Assembly: GCA_033032865.1 (NCBI GenBank) | Contig: JAWHQI010000228.1 | Location: 1,960,501 to 2,024,500, forward strand | DNA: 64,000 nucleotides | From: Dactylorhiza incarnata | Taxonomy: Eukaryota > Streptophyta > Magnoliopsida > Asparagales > Orchidaceae | Direction: 5' to 3' | In this document: positions 32,130 through 42,044 of the stretch, piece by piece | Layout of the letters: each line of letters starts with the position of its first letter | How positions within the stretch are numbered: position 1 is the stretch's first letter | Notes under the pieces: model-generated | Told to the model about the DNA's origin: nothing | Databases searched by the model: none | The model's input: only the letters and a program-made list of their open reading frames with translations | Position numbers and translations under genes: made by a program

Positions 32130-34119
32130 TCCTACGGTTGATCAGATCTTATGCATGGAGGAGCCGAAAGCCTGGCGGGAAGAGGAAGGTACAGTGAAGG
32201 AACATCTTGTTTCCTCATCATCGTTGGTGCTTCCCCTTGAGGATTGGTTACAAGGGGGCAAGCGGTTCTTCTGTGAAGACATAATACTGGAGGAGAAGAA
32301 GAGAGCAAAAAAGGAGGAGATTTGGGGTTGGAGGCTGAGCATCCTACTTAATTTTCACCCCTACTACCAGGTCCCCGGACCCTTTCCTTTCATCAGTTGT
32401 TACTACTTCAAATCAGCCTATAGCTGATTTGTTTTGAACTTGTAATAATAATTAGGATTTATTAGCTTTTGCTTATTCCTAGACTTTATGAACTATGCTT
32501 TAATACAGGTATTTAGTCGACCTTAAGGACATTAAACAAAAGGGCTCTTGGGAGACAACCCATTTGGGACCGCTTGGTTCCGCTTTTTCGTTCTTCTTTA
32601 TTTTCTTTATTATATTTTTGTTGTGCCTGGGGAATTCTTTAATCGCAGGTCCGTATTTCTTGGAGCAAGGCAGAACAACCGCATTCAGTACAAAACGCCA
32701 ATTCTTCTGGTATGCTCACTTCTGAGCATGGGGTACACTCTCCCTTTTCTCCTTAGTTTAATGTTTAAAGAATCATATTTTTGATCATGCTTTCGTGTAA
32801 GTCTGGGGGAGAGTGAGAACCATGCATGTGCACGCACGCACGCATTCCGGTAGTGTTATTATTTTAGCTTTCAGTTTATTTCAGTTTATCAATTTAATGT
32901 GGCACGCACACGCTGCACCCACTATGCACGCACTTACTTGCGAGTGCTACCGTGCCAAATTTCCTTTTGGAATGGAGCCGGGAGGTCAATTGTGTTAGCT
33001 AGGAATTGTGTTTTGGAGTACGATGTTGACTCCAGTATGTTCTAATCGAATACTCATGTTTTGCATAGAATTTTGTGTAGAAGTTATTTCGATTTTCATG
33101 CGTTGTAGCTTTATTCTTATCTAATTTAGTAATTAGAGTTTTACTTTACTCAAAGCATGAACCTGTGTCTATCTACCGGTAGTTTAGGTGAGTTGGTATC
33201 GAACGCTAGATTCGTATTTCTCGAGTCGGGAGAAAGAGCTATCTTTCTCGGTGGCTAAGAACTCGCCCCTAGCGATTCTCGAAACATAGGCACCGGGTAG
33301 TTCTAACGCATTAGCATGATGTAGGCCATTCTTTGGACCGTTTGAGCTTTGAGCCAAAAACCAAAAATTCATCCTTGCTAACCAATTTTGTGCCTATCCC
33401 ACCTTTTCTGTTTAGCTCCACCGCTCTCGCTTAAGCCAAGATTACCAAACCTGTATGCGCACGTGTTTCGAGCTTTATAGTATGACTGATTATTGTGCTG
33501 TGCTATTATGTTTGGGTACATATTTGGATTGCTTAAGTTGAAAAAAAAAGGAGAAAAGAAAAAAATAAAAAAGGTATTAGTGAGCTAAAAAAGTGAAAAG
33601 ATTAGTGCTTCAAAAAGAAAAAATCTGAGTTCTATATTCTAATTCAGAAATTCTGAATTGTTTGATAGGATTTACTCTATATTGGGTGTTGGCGATGAAC
33701 ACATCAGCTTAATTTGTTGCCGGGGTTTACAAATTGTATTGCTCAATTGTGTTAGGTGTGTTAGCCTCCGAGTTTATCATTGTATATCCTACCGCAACCT
33801 AAGCCTCATATTTACCCGAAAGCCCTATTGACTTGTGTGTAGTTTTACTTGATGCTGCGGAAAGAGTGCGAAAGTGCGAGCTTATGGCTCCCGACACCGA
33901 TGGATTTCGGTGGAGTTAGTTCCGTATCCCGTATTTTTCAAAATACTCGTTTGAGCGCATCCTTACATTCTCCCTACACGTGACTGGCAGATCATACTTG
34001 GTTCAGCTTTTGAGTCAACTAATCTCTTATTTACTATTTTAGATATTTGTAAATTACTTTGCATAATAGAGATTTCTTCTACGTGAGTTTTATGAACATG
34101 ATTATTTGATTTCGCATAT
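32130..34119 (+). pseudogene. RE5 ORF 3' part and 3' non-coding region
   Basis: 32130-32427 is an open stretch (DQILCMEEPKAWREEEGTV...EDWLQGGKRFFCEDI...) that continues the RE5 ORF after RE6 is removed. Its C-terminus differs from the YYYLGRG block of the relatives. Then non-coding sequence: 'ctcttgggagacaaccca' (32547-32564), which recalls the Athila 3' region; the hairpin ATGCTCA-CTTC-TGAGCAT at 32712-32729; CTGGGGGAG at 32803-32811; a purine tract at 33540-33625; and the conserved 'tggatttcggtgg' block near 33900. RE7 inserted at 34119. Confidence 0.7.
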
Positions 34120-35581
34120 TGATGGCGCAAATCTTAGCACACCGCTATAGGCGGTAGTAAGACTGCGGCACGAAACGGCAGTGTACCGATCGTTCAAGTA
34201 ATATAAAATGGGAATGAATCCCCAAGTATCGATCTCAAAGGAACACAGTAAGGTGGAGTTTATTATCGAGGAAGGACTTGAGATTGAAGTCCTTTCGAGC
34301 GGATGGATGCGGAAATGGGGGATTTGGTTTTTGGAAAATAAAATAAGACAACTACAACTACTCCTATGCAATGCCGCTATGCAATGCTTCGCTTGGCGGG
34401 ATGGAATCTACGTAGGCCTTGAGCGCGCTACTTCGTAAGGGCGGATGGACGAGTAGGCTAACGGAATGAGGGTCGCAAGCACCTCTTCGACAAGCACGCC
34501 ACTAGCAATTGCTAGTGCGGCACCGAACACGACGGCGGAATGGAAATTAGATGGGGGCGCACCTCATACACATATGAACAAAATATAACTTCACATAGAC
34601 ATGAAATTAAAATTACAAGCACGATTCATAGTGTTCATCATCAAGATATAGAAGAATCTAACCTAAACAATCATCCACATAAAGAAGGAAAAAGAGAGTA
34701 AATGAGTCGACCACATCCGAAGCCTTGCCGAAGATTCACGGTTGGAATCGCTGGGTTGTCAATCCGCGTCCAATCTCGGTCTTCAACTGCGTCCGAGGTA
34801 GAGGAGGGCTGTCACTTCCTCCCAATGGCTCGTCTTCTTCGTGTCACGATCCAATCTACTCCGATACACGATCTCCTTGCTCGACGTTGGCGATCTTTGG
34901 GCTAGAAACCTCTCATTGGAGCTCAAGGATGATGGAGGAGGCCTAGGGGGGCGGAGAACTTGCGAAAGGGGCGAAAACGGCGGACTCGGGCGGAAGAAAT
35001 GCGGGATCCCCGACCTAATTCGCGAGCAGGGCATTTTATAGGCGCTGGAATAAACAGTGCGCACGGTCATTGGCGCACGACCAGTGGTCGTGCGCACTAG
35101 AATCCTGTGATCGTGCGCCTGACTGGACGGAGCCTGCAAGGGAAGAAAATTATAAAATACAATGGTCGCACAACAAGTGGCGCACGACCAGTGGTCGTGC
35201 GCACTATCGTAAGTGGTCATGCGATAAGCCAAACAGAACTCATAAAATGGGTGTTAACTGCGCACGATCAGTGGCGCACGACCAGTGGTCGTGCGCGATA
35301 GAACCAGTGATCGTGCGCAGTGTTCCTGTACAGATTTGTACTGGGAACACCTGCACGACTCACGTTCCAGCATAACCACGAATCCTGCCACTGAAAGTGG
35401 CACTCAACGATGCATGAAAACTACTAGAGATGAATAGCAAGAAACAACACCAAAAACGGGCCTAGAGGTGCACTTAGCAAGGAGTATCAAATATGAGTGA
35501 AAACATGTCTAAAGTGAAGTGCATAGACTAGAAAACCGGCCCAGATGAGTCCATAAATGTGTATATGATCAGGACTCATCA
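34120..35581 (-). repeat. RE7 3' LTR
   Basis: The plus strand starts TGATGGCGCAAATC and ends GGACTCATCA. TATA (sense TATAAAA) at 35034-35040, palindromes GCACGACCACTGGTCGTGC-type at 35050-35310, CACTAGCAATTGCTAGTG at 34500-34517. Confidence 0.95.
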
Positions 35582-37323
35582 CACCCCCAGACTTAACTGT
35601 TTGCGCGTCCCGAGCAAACCATCTCTCGCGGACAGGAAAAACATAAGATGGCGAAGAAACTATCAAGCGGAGTACCATGTGAAGTCGCATGCTCATGTGC
35701 GTAGAAATTCAGTAGATTAAATTTCTAATTATACATATTAGTTTATAATTTCCTAGGAGCGTAATTATATATTACGTTTACTCAAAAAGTGAATCACGGT
35801 GAATCATAAGGTCGTACATAGGAAGAAAGTAAACTGAACGCTGAGGCGAGCATTGCCAAAGATCGGGGCCCGGGACAACTCCATTGAAATCCATCAATGT
35901 CGGTGACCATAAGCTTGCCCGTTCGCACTCTCTCCACGGCACTGGTTTGACTCAAATGCGTGAATCAATAGGACTTTAGGTTTTAAATGGGGCTTGGGTT
36001 TAGGTGAGGTATACAATGATAAAGACGATGGCTCAAACACTAAACCCAAATGAGCTAATGCAGAAATTCTCCTCATTCACCACACAAATACGCGGGTACA
36101 CCACACCCCCAGACTTGGATTTTACTACATGGTTGTGTGCACCGCCTACTCCCAAACATACATTTATACACAGATTTTTCAATAAAGCTCATGGCTTATT
36201 CTTTTCTTCTCACTTATCTTCTTTTTCTTATTTTTACTTTTTTTTCTTTTCACAAATTTTCAGCAATTTAAAACAATGATGCATAACCACATTTTCACAA
36301 ACATATCACCAAATCAACAACCCAACTCATGAAAATAATAAACAGCTAAAGCTCAGATTTGGGTGTGCGACTAGGATTGGCATTTAGGCTTTGGTGAGAC
36401 AACAATGGGGCTGAATCAAAGAAAGGGTAGGTACAAATGGGATAACGAGGATAAAGCGATAGGAGTGGGCACAAAGCTCAACCGGGCCAAAATGATGGCC
36501 TATATCACATTCACGCAATTGACTAACCGTATGCCCATGCTTCAAGAATCGCTTGGGGCAAGTTCTTAGCCACCGAGAAAGATGATCCCTTCTCCCGACT
36601 CGGGTAATACGAGGCTAACGAACGTCTACACACATCCCTATGCTACCATTTGATTCACACCGGATTCACCAAGTTTTGAGTGTAGTAAACAATATTTACG
36701 CTAATAGAAAAAAAAATATAAACTAAAAGCATAAAAAGAAATTGAATCTACATGAATTTCTAAACGAGACATGAGCACTCGACTAGGAGCACTACAGGAG
36801 TCAACATTTTACTCTGACTCACAATCCTAAGACAGCACAATGATTTTCCAAATCACACAAAAAGACAAATTCAACTCGCGACGTGCCAACGGCTAAGCGC
36901 GCTCAAGTGGGTGCTGTGGTGTGCAATGAAAATAAACAAAACATTTTAAATGAAATCTTCTAGTATGCAGTGCAATAGTGCACGTGAGCGGGCACAAAAA
37001 CTGCTCTCCCCTAGACTTAAACTAAACAATCCACAAAATATATAACATGAAAATCAGAAAAAGCTAGGGAAAGAGAGTACCCAGTGCTCAGAAATGAGCA
37101 CACCAGAAGATTGGCGTGTAAGCTAAAATGAAGCTACAGCATCCGCCATCCAGAAGAAGGATACCTGCAGGGGTCAGCTCCGCAAAAACAAAAGCAAATA
37201 GACAAACTAAAATGAATACAACTAACTAAACTAAACAAGATGAAATAAGAAATGCAGGAAAAAGTAAGATAGCTACTGGGGTTATTGTCCTCCCAGCACG
37301 ACTTATTCAACTTTAAAGCAGTT
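35582..37323 (-). other. RE7 conserved 3' non-coding region
   Basis: The sense strand holds the polypurine tract (35582-35595), a second CTGGGGGTG motif at 36104-36115, a pyrimidine run on the plus strand at about 36194-36262 (purine tract on the sense strand), the conserved 'gtgtcgtgg' equivalent near 35870-35945 and the hairpin at 37084-37101. Confidence 0.75.
37084..37101 (-). other. Conserved hairpin in RE7 3' region
   Basis: Sense GTGCTCA-TTTC-TGAGCAC. The outer pair is G-C here and A-T in RE4 and RE5, so both sides changed together. Confidence 0.75.
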
Positions 37324-38559
37324 CTAGCTAATAGGTCTATGAAAAAGAAAATGCACAGGTAACTGTCCTAATATGTGCATCGGTAGCGGGTACCGATACG
37401 GAGACAGAGCAGTCACCCCTCTACCTAAATAATAATACCTACATAACGCAGGTAGAGGAAACAGAAAGTAAGAAGAGGAGGAGATATCCTCACTCAACTC
37501 ACCAAACACATCCTTGCCTAGCAAGGTGTCGTCAACAGGGAGGTGGCAGGAGGAAAAGGCAATGAGTGGAGTTTCCTCCACAGAGGGGGAACAAACCTCC
37601 TCACATGAGAGGATGCTCTCATCATTGACTTGAGCAAAAAGCTCCAAGTCCTCCTGAAGTACCTGTGAAGATTCAACCTGCACAGACTCAGATGAAGGAA
37701 GGGGATCAAGAAATAAAGAAGACGAAGAACATAAATAAACATCAATCGGTGGAGTGATCCCGGTCTCACTCCCATCAGGTTGGGGAAGTAAAATAATGTT
37801 TGCATTGTCATCAATGCTACAAGATTCAGCGGGATCAACGGTGGCCAGGCTTAGGATTTGGACTTCCTCCACCGGTGCTGAGGAAAACTCCTCTTCACCT
37901 AGAAGGTTGTCCTCCTCCATAGGAACAAGCACAACACTCAGATCACCCACCTCATCCTGCGACACATCATAAACAATGTCGTCGGAGACGAGCGTAGTAC
38001 GCACAACAGGGAGAAGAATTGTGCTCGAATGACAGTCGAGCACCGATTCCTCACAAAGAATCAAATCCACTAGAGGTGGTGGATGCACATGGAGAATAGG
38101 CTCAGCAATGTCGGTGCATAGATCAGCCGCACATCCGGTGACCGTATCCATGCCATACCCTTCAAAATGTGAAGGTGACAAAGACACATAACCGGATGTT
38201 GAAGGTGTGCCGCCAGAGTGAGGAGTTGGGACGATCCGGATATCCGGCTCGTCATCCTCGTCCAATTGGCGAAGATACTCTGCACAGTCCTTCAAGACAT
38301 GATCAGTGCTCCGACAAAACCGGCACTGCCTTGCGGGCTTCTTTGGCACAGCGGGGGCTGAAGCCGAAAAGAGGTATGACGGTAAAGGCTCAGCAGAGTA
38401 GCCATAAGACTTACGCGCACCATATGGAGTGCCAGACGAAGTCGGTGCTCCATATGCTGGGCTATAAGAATTATGCCTACTATTCTCCGTAGGGCATTCA
38501 TCACTAGAGTGGGAGGTATCTATACACCAACGGCAACGGATATTAAGATGTGCCCACAT
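37324..38559 (-). CDS. RE7 acidic double zinc-knuckle protein, intact ORF (411 aa)
   Basis: Best copy of the family ORF. It starts MWAHLNIRCRWC; the same Met opens the RE4 and RE5 ORFs. Knuckle 1 is residues 9-22 (C9, C12, H17, C22), knuckle 2 is residues 79-92 (C79, C82, H87, C92), joined by a Ser/Gly/Tyr/Pro-rich linker. After DEDDEPDIRIVP comes a roughly 220-residue acidic, Ser-rich region with IVYDVSQDEVGDLSVVLVPM, EEEFSSAPVEEVQIL and VQVESSQVLQEDLE. The C-terminus is YYYLGRGVTALSPYRYPLP...LPVHFLFHRPIS. Spacing fits the retroviral C-x2-C-x4-H-x4-C nucleic-acid-binding motif. No protease, RT or integrase lies in the element. It could be a decayed nucleocapsid, an RNA-binding accessory protein or a Gag mimic; I cannot decide between these. 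Confidence 0.87.
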   Translation of the reverse strand: MWAHLNIRCRWCIDTSHSSDECPTENSRHNSYSPAYGAPTSSGTPYGARKSYGYSAEPLPSYLFSASAPAVPKKPARQCRFCRSTDHVLKDCAEYLRQLDEDDEPDIRIVPTPHSGGTPSTSGYVSLSPSHFEGYGMDTVTGCAADLCTDIAEPILHVHPPPLVDLILCEESVLDCHSSTILLPVVRTTLVSDDIVYDVSQDEVGDLSVVLVPMEEDNLLGEEEFSSAPVEEVQILSLATVDPAESCSIDDNANIILLPQPDGSETGITPPIDVYLCSSSSLFLDPLPSSESVQVESSQVLQEDLELFAQVNDESILSCEEVCSPSVEETPLIAFSSCHLPVDDTLLGKDVFGELSEDISSSSYFLFPLPALCRYYYLGRGVTALSPYRYPLPMHILGQLPVHFLFHRPIS

Positions 38560-38751
38560 AGTGTGAAGATAAAACGATTCAAAATAAAAATGCTATTGTG
38601 CAAAATACTATGCCTAACAAAAATTACTAAAGCAACCTAATTAAAACAGGAAATAGAATAAAAAGAACAGAAATAAAATAAGAGATGCAATTTACAAATG
38701 GAAGGGATTCTCTCTCAGGTTCTCCCTCTCCAGAAAACTCACACGACTGTG

Positions 38752-38770
38752 TTCCCCGGCAACGGCGCCA
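38752..38770 (-). other. RE7 primer-binding site, tRNA-Asp type
   Basis: Sense TGGCGCCGTTGCCGGGGAA, intact, six bases from the 5' LTR. Confidence 0.9.
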
Positions 38771-38776
38771 AAAACT

Positions 38777-40328
38777 TGATGGCGCAAATCTTAGCACACC
38801 GCTATAGGCGGTAGTAAGACTGCGACACGAAACGGCAGTGTACCGATCGTTCAAGTAATATAAAATGGGAACGAATCCCCAAGTATCGATCTCAAAGGAA
38901 CACAGTAAGGTGGAGTTTATTATCAAGGAAGGACTTGAGATTGAAGTCCTTTCGAGCAGATGGATGCGGAAATGGGGGATTTGGTTTTTGGAAAATAAAA
39001 TAAGACAACTACAACTACTCCTATGCAATGCCGCTATGCAATGCTTCGCTTGGCGGGATGGAATCTACGTAGGCCTTGAGCGCGCTACTTCGTAAGGGCG
39101 GATGGATGAGTAGGCTAACGGAATCGAACTATGCAGGCCTTGAGCGCGCTGCGTCGTTAGGCGGGATGGATTACACGGGCCGCGATGCCACGCTTCGGTC
39201 GGCGGATGGACGAGTAGGCTAACGGAATGAGGGTCGCAAGCACCTCTTCGACAAGCACGCCACTAGCAATTGCTAGTGCGGCACCGAACACGACGGCGGA
39301 ATGGAAATTAGATGGGGGCGCACCTCATACACATATGAACAAAATATAACTTCACATAGACATGAAATTAAAATTACAAGCACGATTCATAGTGTTCATC
39401 ATCAAGATATAGAAGAATCTAACCTATACAATCATCCACATAAAGAAGGAAAAAGAGAGTAAAGGAGTCGACCACATCCGAAGCCTTGCCGAAGATTCAC
39501 AGTTGGAATCGCTGGGTTGTCAATCCGCGTCCAATCTCGGTCTTCAACTGCGTCCGAGGTAGAGTAGGGCTGTCACTTCCTCCCAATGGCTCGTCTTTTT
39601 CGTGTCACGATCCAATCAACTCCGATACACGATCTCCTTGCTCGACGTTGGCAATCTTTGGGCTAGAAACCTCTCCTTGGAGCTCAAGGATGACGGAGGA
39701 GGCCTAGGGGGGCGGAGAACTTGCGAAAGGGGCGAAAACGGCGGACTCGGGCGGAAGAAATGCGGGATCCCCGACCTAATTCGCGAGCAGGGCATTTTAT
39801 AGGCGCTGGAATAAACAGTGCGCACGGTCATTGGCGCACGACCAGTGGTCGTGTGCACTAGAATCCTGTGATCGTGCGCCTGACTGGACGGAGCCTGCAA
39901 GGGAAGAAAATTATAAAATACAATGTTCGCACGACCAGTGGTCGTGCGCACTATCGTAAGTGGTCGTGCGATAAGCCAAATAGAACTCATAAAATGGGTG
40001 TTAAGTGCGCACGATTAGTGGCGCACGACCAGTGGTCGTGCGCGATAGAACCAGTGATCGTGCGCAGTGTTCCTGTACAGATTTGTACCGGGAACACCTG
40101 CACGACTCACGTTCCAGCATAACCACGAATCCTGCCACTGAAAGTGGCACTCAACGATGCATGAAAACTACTAGAGATGAATAGCAAGAAACAACACCAA
40201 AAATGGGCCTAGAGGTGCACTTAACAAGGAGTATCAAATATGAGTGAAAACATGTCTAAAGTGAAGTGCATAGACTAGAAAACCGGCCCAGATGAGTCCA
40301 TAAATGTGTATATGATCAGGACTCATCA
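38777..40328 (-). repeat. RE7 5' LTR
   Basis: About 90 bp longer than the 3' LTR, mainly through an extra repeat unit near 39121-39225 (cgatgccacgcttcggtcgg region). TATA at 39795-39801; CACTAGCAATTGCTAGTG at 39261-39278. Confidence 0.95.
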
Positions 40329-40333
40329 CATAT

Positions 40334-40426
40334 TACTCCTAGCCACATTCACCTTTCTAACCCTTGTTTTTCCTGCCCGCCGAGAGTAGTTTGCTCGGGA
40401 CGCGGAAACAGGTAAGTCTGGGGGTG
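40334..40426 (+). other. RE5 internal 3' end and polypurine tract
   Basis: Continues RE5 after RE7. 'gctcgggacgcgg' and TAAGTCTGGGGGTG (40413-40426) match the end of RE4 just before its 3' LTR. Confidence 0.85.
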
Positions 40427-40715
40427 TGATGAGTCCCAATTGTATACATATTTTCGGACTCATTTGGGCCGATTTTCTAGTCTTTGCACCACACTTTAGG
40501 CTTGTTTTCATTTATTTTTAATAGCCGTCTATTATTCCACTCTTAGTGCACATGTATGCCCGTTCTTGGTGTGATTCCTTGTATTACAGTGGTCGGAGTC
40601 TGTTTGGGGGCAATTTCTGCCTGAAATGCCACTGATCGTCGTTCCTTCACGCACGATCGGTTGATCGTGCGCCTTTGATCGTGCGCGTTCTTTTGCTGCC
40701 CAAAAACAGCTTCGG
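40427..40715 (+). repeat. RE5 3' LTR, truncated
   Basis: Starts TGATGAGTCCCAATTG like the A-type LTR of RE4. It stops at 'aacagcttcgga', before the TATA box, and abuts RE3 RT sequence. Confidence 0.85.
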
Positions 40716-41426
40716 ACACATCCTCCATTTACCATCCCCCTTTTTCACCATTACTACGTTGGATACCCAACCGGGGTACTGGATCTCTGATACAAAACCA
40801 GCCTTGACGAGCTTGTTCACCTCCTCCCGGATAGGTGCCTCCAGCTTGTCAGCAGTAGACCTCTTCTTCTGGCGGATGGGGCGAGTGTTGGGATTGAGGT
40901 TGAGGCGATGGCATGCCACATCTGCGTCGATCCCCGACATCTCTGCGGCACTTCATGCGAAGACATCCACGTTGTCTTGGACACAAGCCGAGACCTTTCT
41001 CTGGTCCTCCGGGCTGAGTTCCACGCTGATCCTGATTTTCTCAATTGTCCCGGCCTTGGTGGTCACCTCCACCTCCACCACTTCCTCCACTGCTTCCAAC
41101 CTGGATCGCTCCCCCCAGGCACCGTCCTCCCCTCCGCCACAAGCGAGCGCTTTGGCTCCTTCCCCCATCTCATCCTCTTCCACAACCATCAACTCTTCCG
41201 CCCCTTCTCCTGAGGCCTCTTCTTCTTTCTCTCCCTCTTTCCCCTCCTCTGCCCTGGGCCTTTTAATTACCCCTTCCTGGGTATGAACTAATCCTTCATC
41301 CCTCCTTCCTTCCAACCTCTCCTCCTCTTCGGCCTCGGCCACTTCTTCCATCACCTTGTCCCACTCCTCCGCTTCTTCCATCCAAGAGATGGTGTTGAGG
41401 ACAGTCACAAAGCACTGCCTCGCCAC
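40716..41426 (-). pseudogene. RE3 reverse transcriptase, N-terminal part
   Basis: The sense strand gives an acidic linker between protease and RT (EEAEEWDKVMEEVAEAEEEE...), then VELSPEDQRKVSACVQDNVDVFA, a stop (TGA, where Trp is usual), MSGIDADVACHRLNLNPNTR, REEVNKLVKAGFVSEIQYP and VVMVKKGDGKWRMC. These are the standard N-terminal motifs of Tat RT. The frame then meets LTR sequence of RE5; the protein resumes at 16730 with CVDFSL. Confidence 0.85.
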
Positions 41427-41588
41427 CTTGGGGTCTCCCCGGACCCGAATCTGGATTCCTCCGGTGCTGAACTTGAGACACTGGTGGAAGGTGGATGGGA
41501 CGCATCAGAACGCGCTGATGAGAGGCCTTTTGAAGATGGCGCTATAGCTGCTAGGGGCATCCACTATCACAAAGCGGCTGTCCCGGGA

Positions 41589-42044
41589 CTACCACCCCAA
41601 GGTCACATGGAGTCCCACTCCGCCTTCTAGCTCCTTCCTCTCCCCTGAGAATCCAAACAAAGGGCCATCTGAAGCCAACACCCTTCTGGCCTCCACCTTC
41701 ATCTCATCAAACGCCCTCTTGAAGATGACGTTGACCGAGCTTCCGTTGTCCACGAGAATTCGGGACACCGTGAAGTTCTCGATGGCAGTTTGGATGACTA
41801 ATGTGTCGCAAAAAGGGTCCTCATGACCCGGCATATCCCTTTGCGAGAAAGTGATTTTGTCTGCTGGGGGTGGATCCGTGGATGTTGAAGCCACGCTCTG
41901 ACGGTAGATGGTATGGAGGCTCGCCTTGCGGGTTGCCTCTACCCCCACTCCCCCGTGGATCACCCCGATCCCTCCTCGGGTCCCCAAATCGACCCTGTCT
42001 TCACACCTCTCGTCCTCCCGAGGCAGGACTTCCTCTATCCTCAC
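41589..42044 (-). pseudogene. RE3 aspartic protease
   Basis: Open block containing ITFSQRDMPGHEDPFCDTLV, then ILVDNGSSVNVIF, the Tat version of the active site (D-x-G-S-S; Gly is usually at the x position). RVLASDGPLFGFSGERKELEG matches the usual 'PLVGFGGE' region. It ends at a stop inside GLHVTLGW*. In the family the enzyme matures Gag-Pol in the particle. Confidence 0.8.

Larger units (their letters stand above)
34120..40328 (-). mobile_element. RE7: non-autonomous zinc-knuckle LTR element, complete, inverted
   Basis: Sense minus. 5' LTR 38777-40328 (1552 bp), 3' LTR 34120-35581 (1462 bp), TSD CATAT at 34115-34119 and 40329-40333. The internal part has an intact primer site and an intact 411-codon ORF. 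It is inserted in the 3' region of RE5, in the opposite direction to RE6. Confidence 0.95.
23090..40715 (+). mobile_element. RE5: non-autonomous zinc-knuckle LTR element, broken by RE6 and RE7
   Basis: Truncated 5' LTR 23090-24554; internal 24555-25533, 32130-34119 and 40334-40426; truncated 3' LTR 40427-40715. The internal pieces join colinearly once RE6 and RE7 are removed. The outer ends abut RE3 RT sequence without full LTR termini, so no TSD is available. The ORF is diverged from RE4/RE7. Confidence 0.82.
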
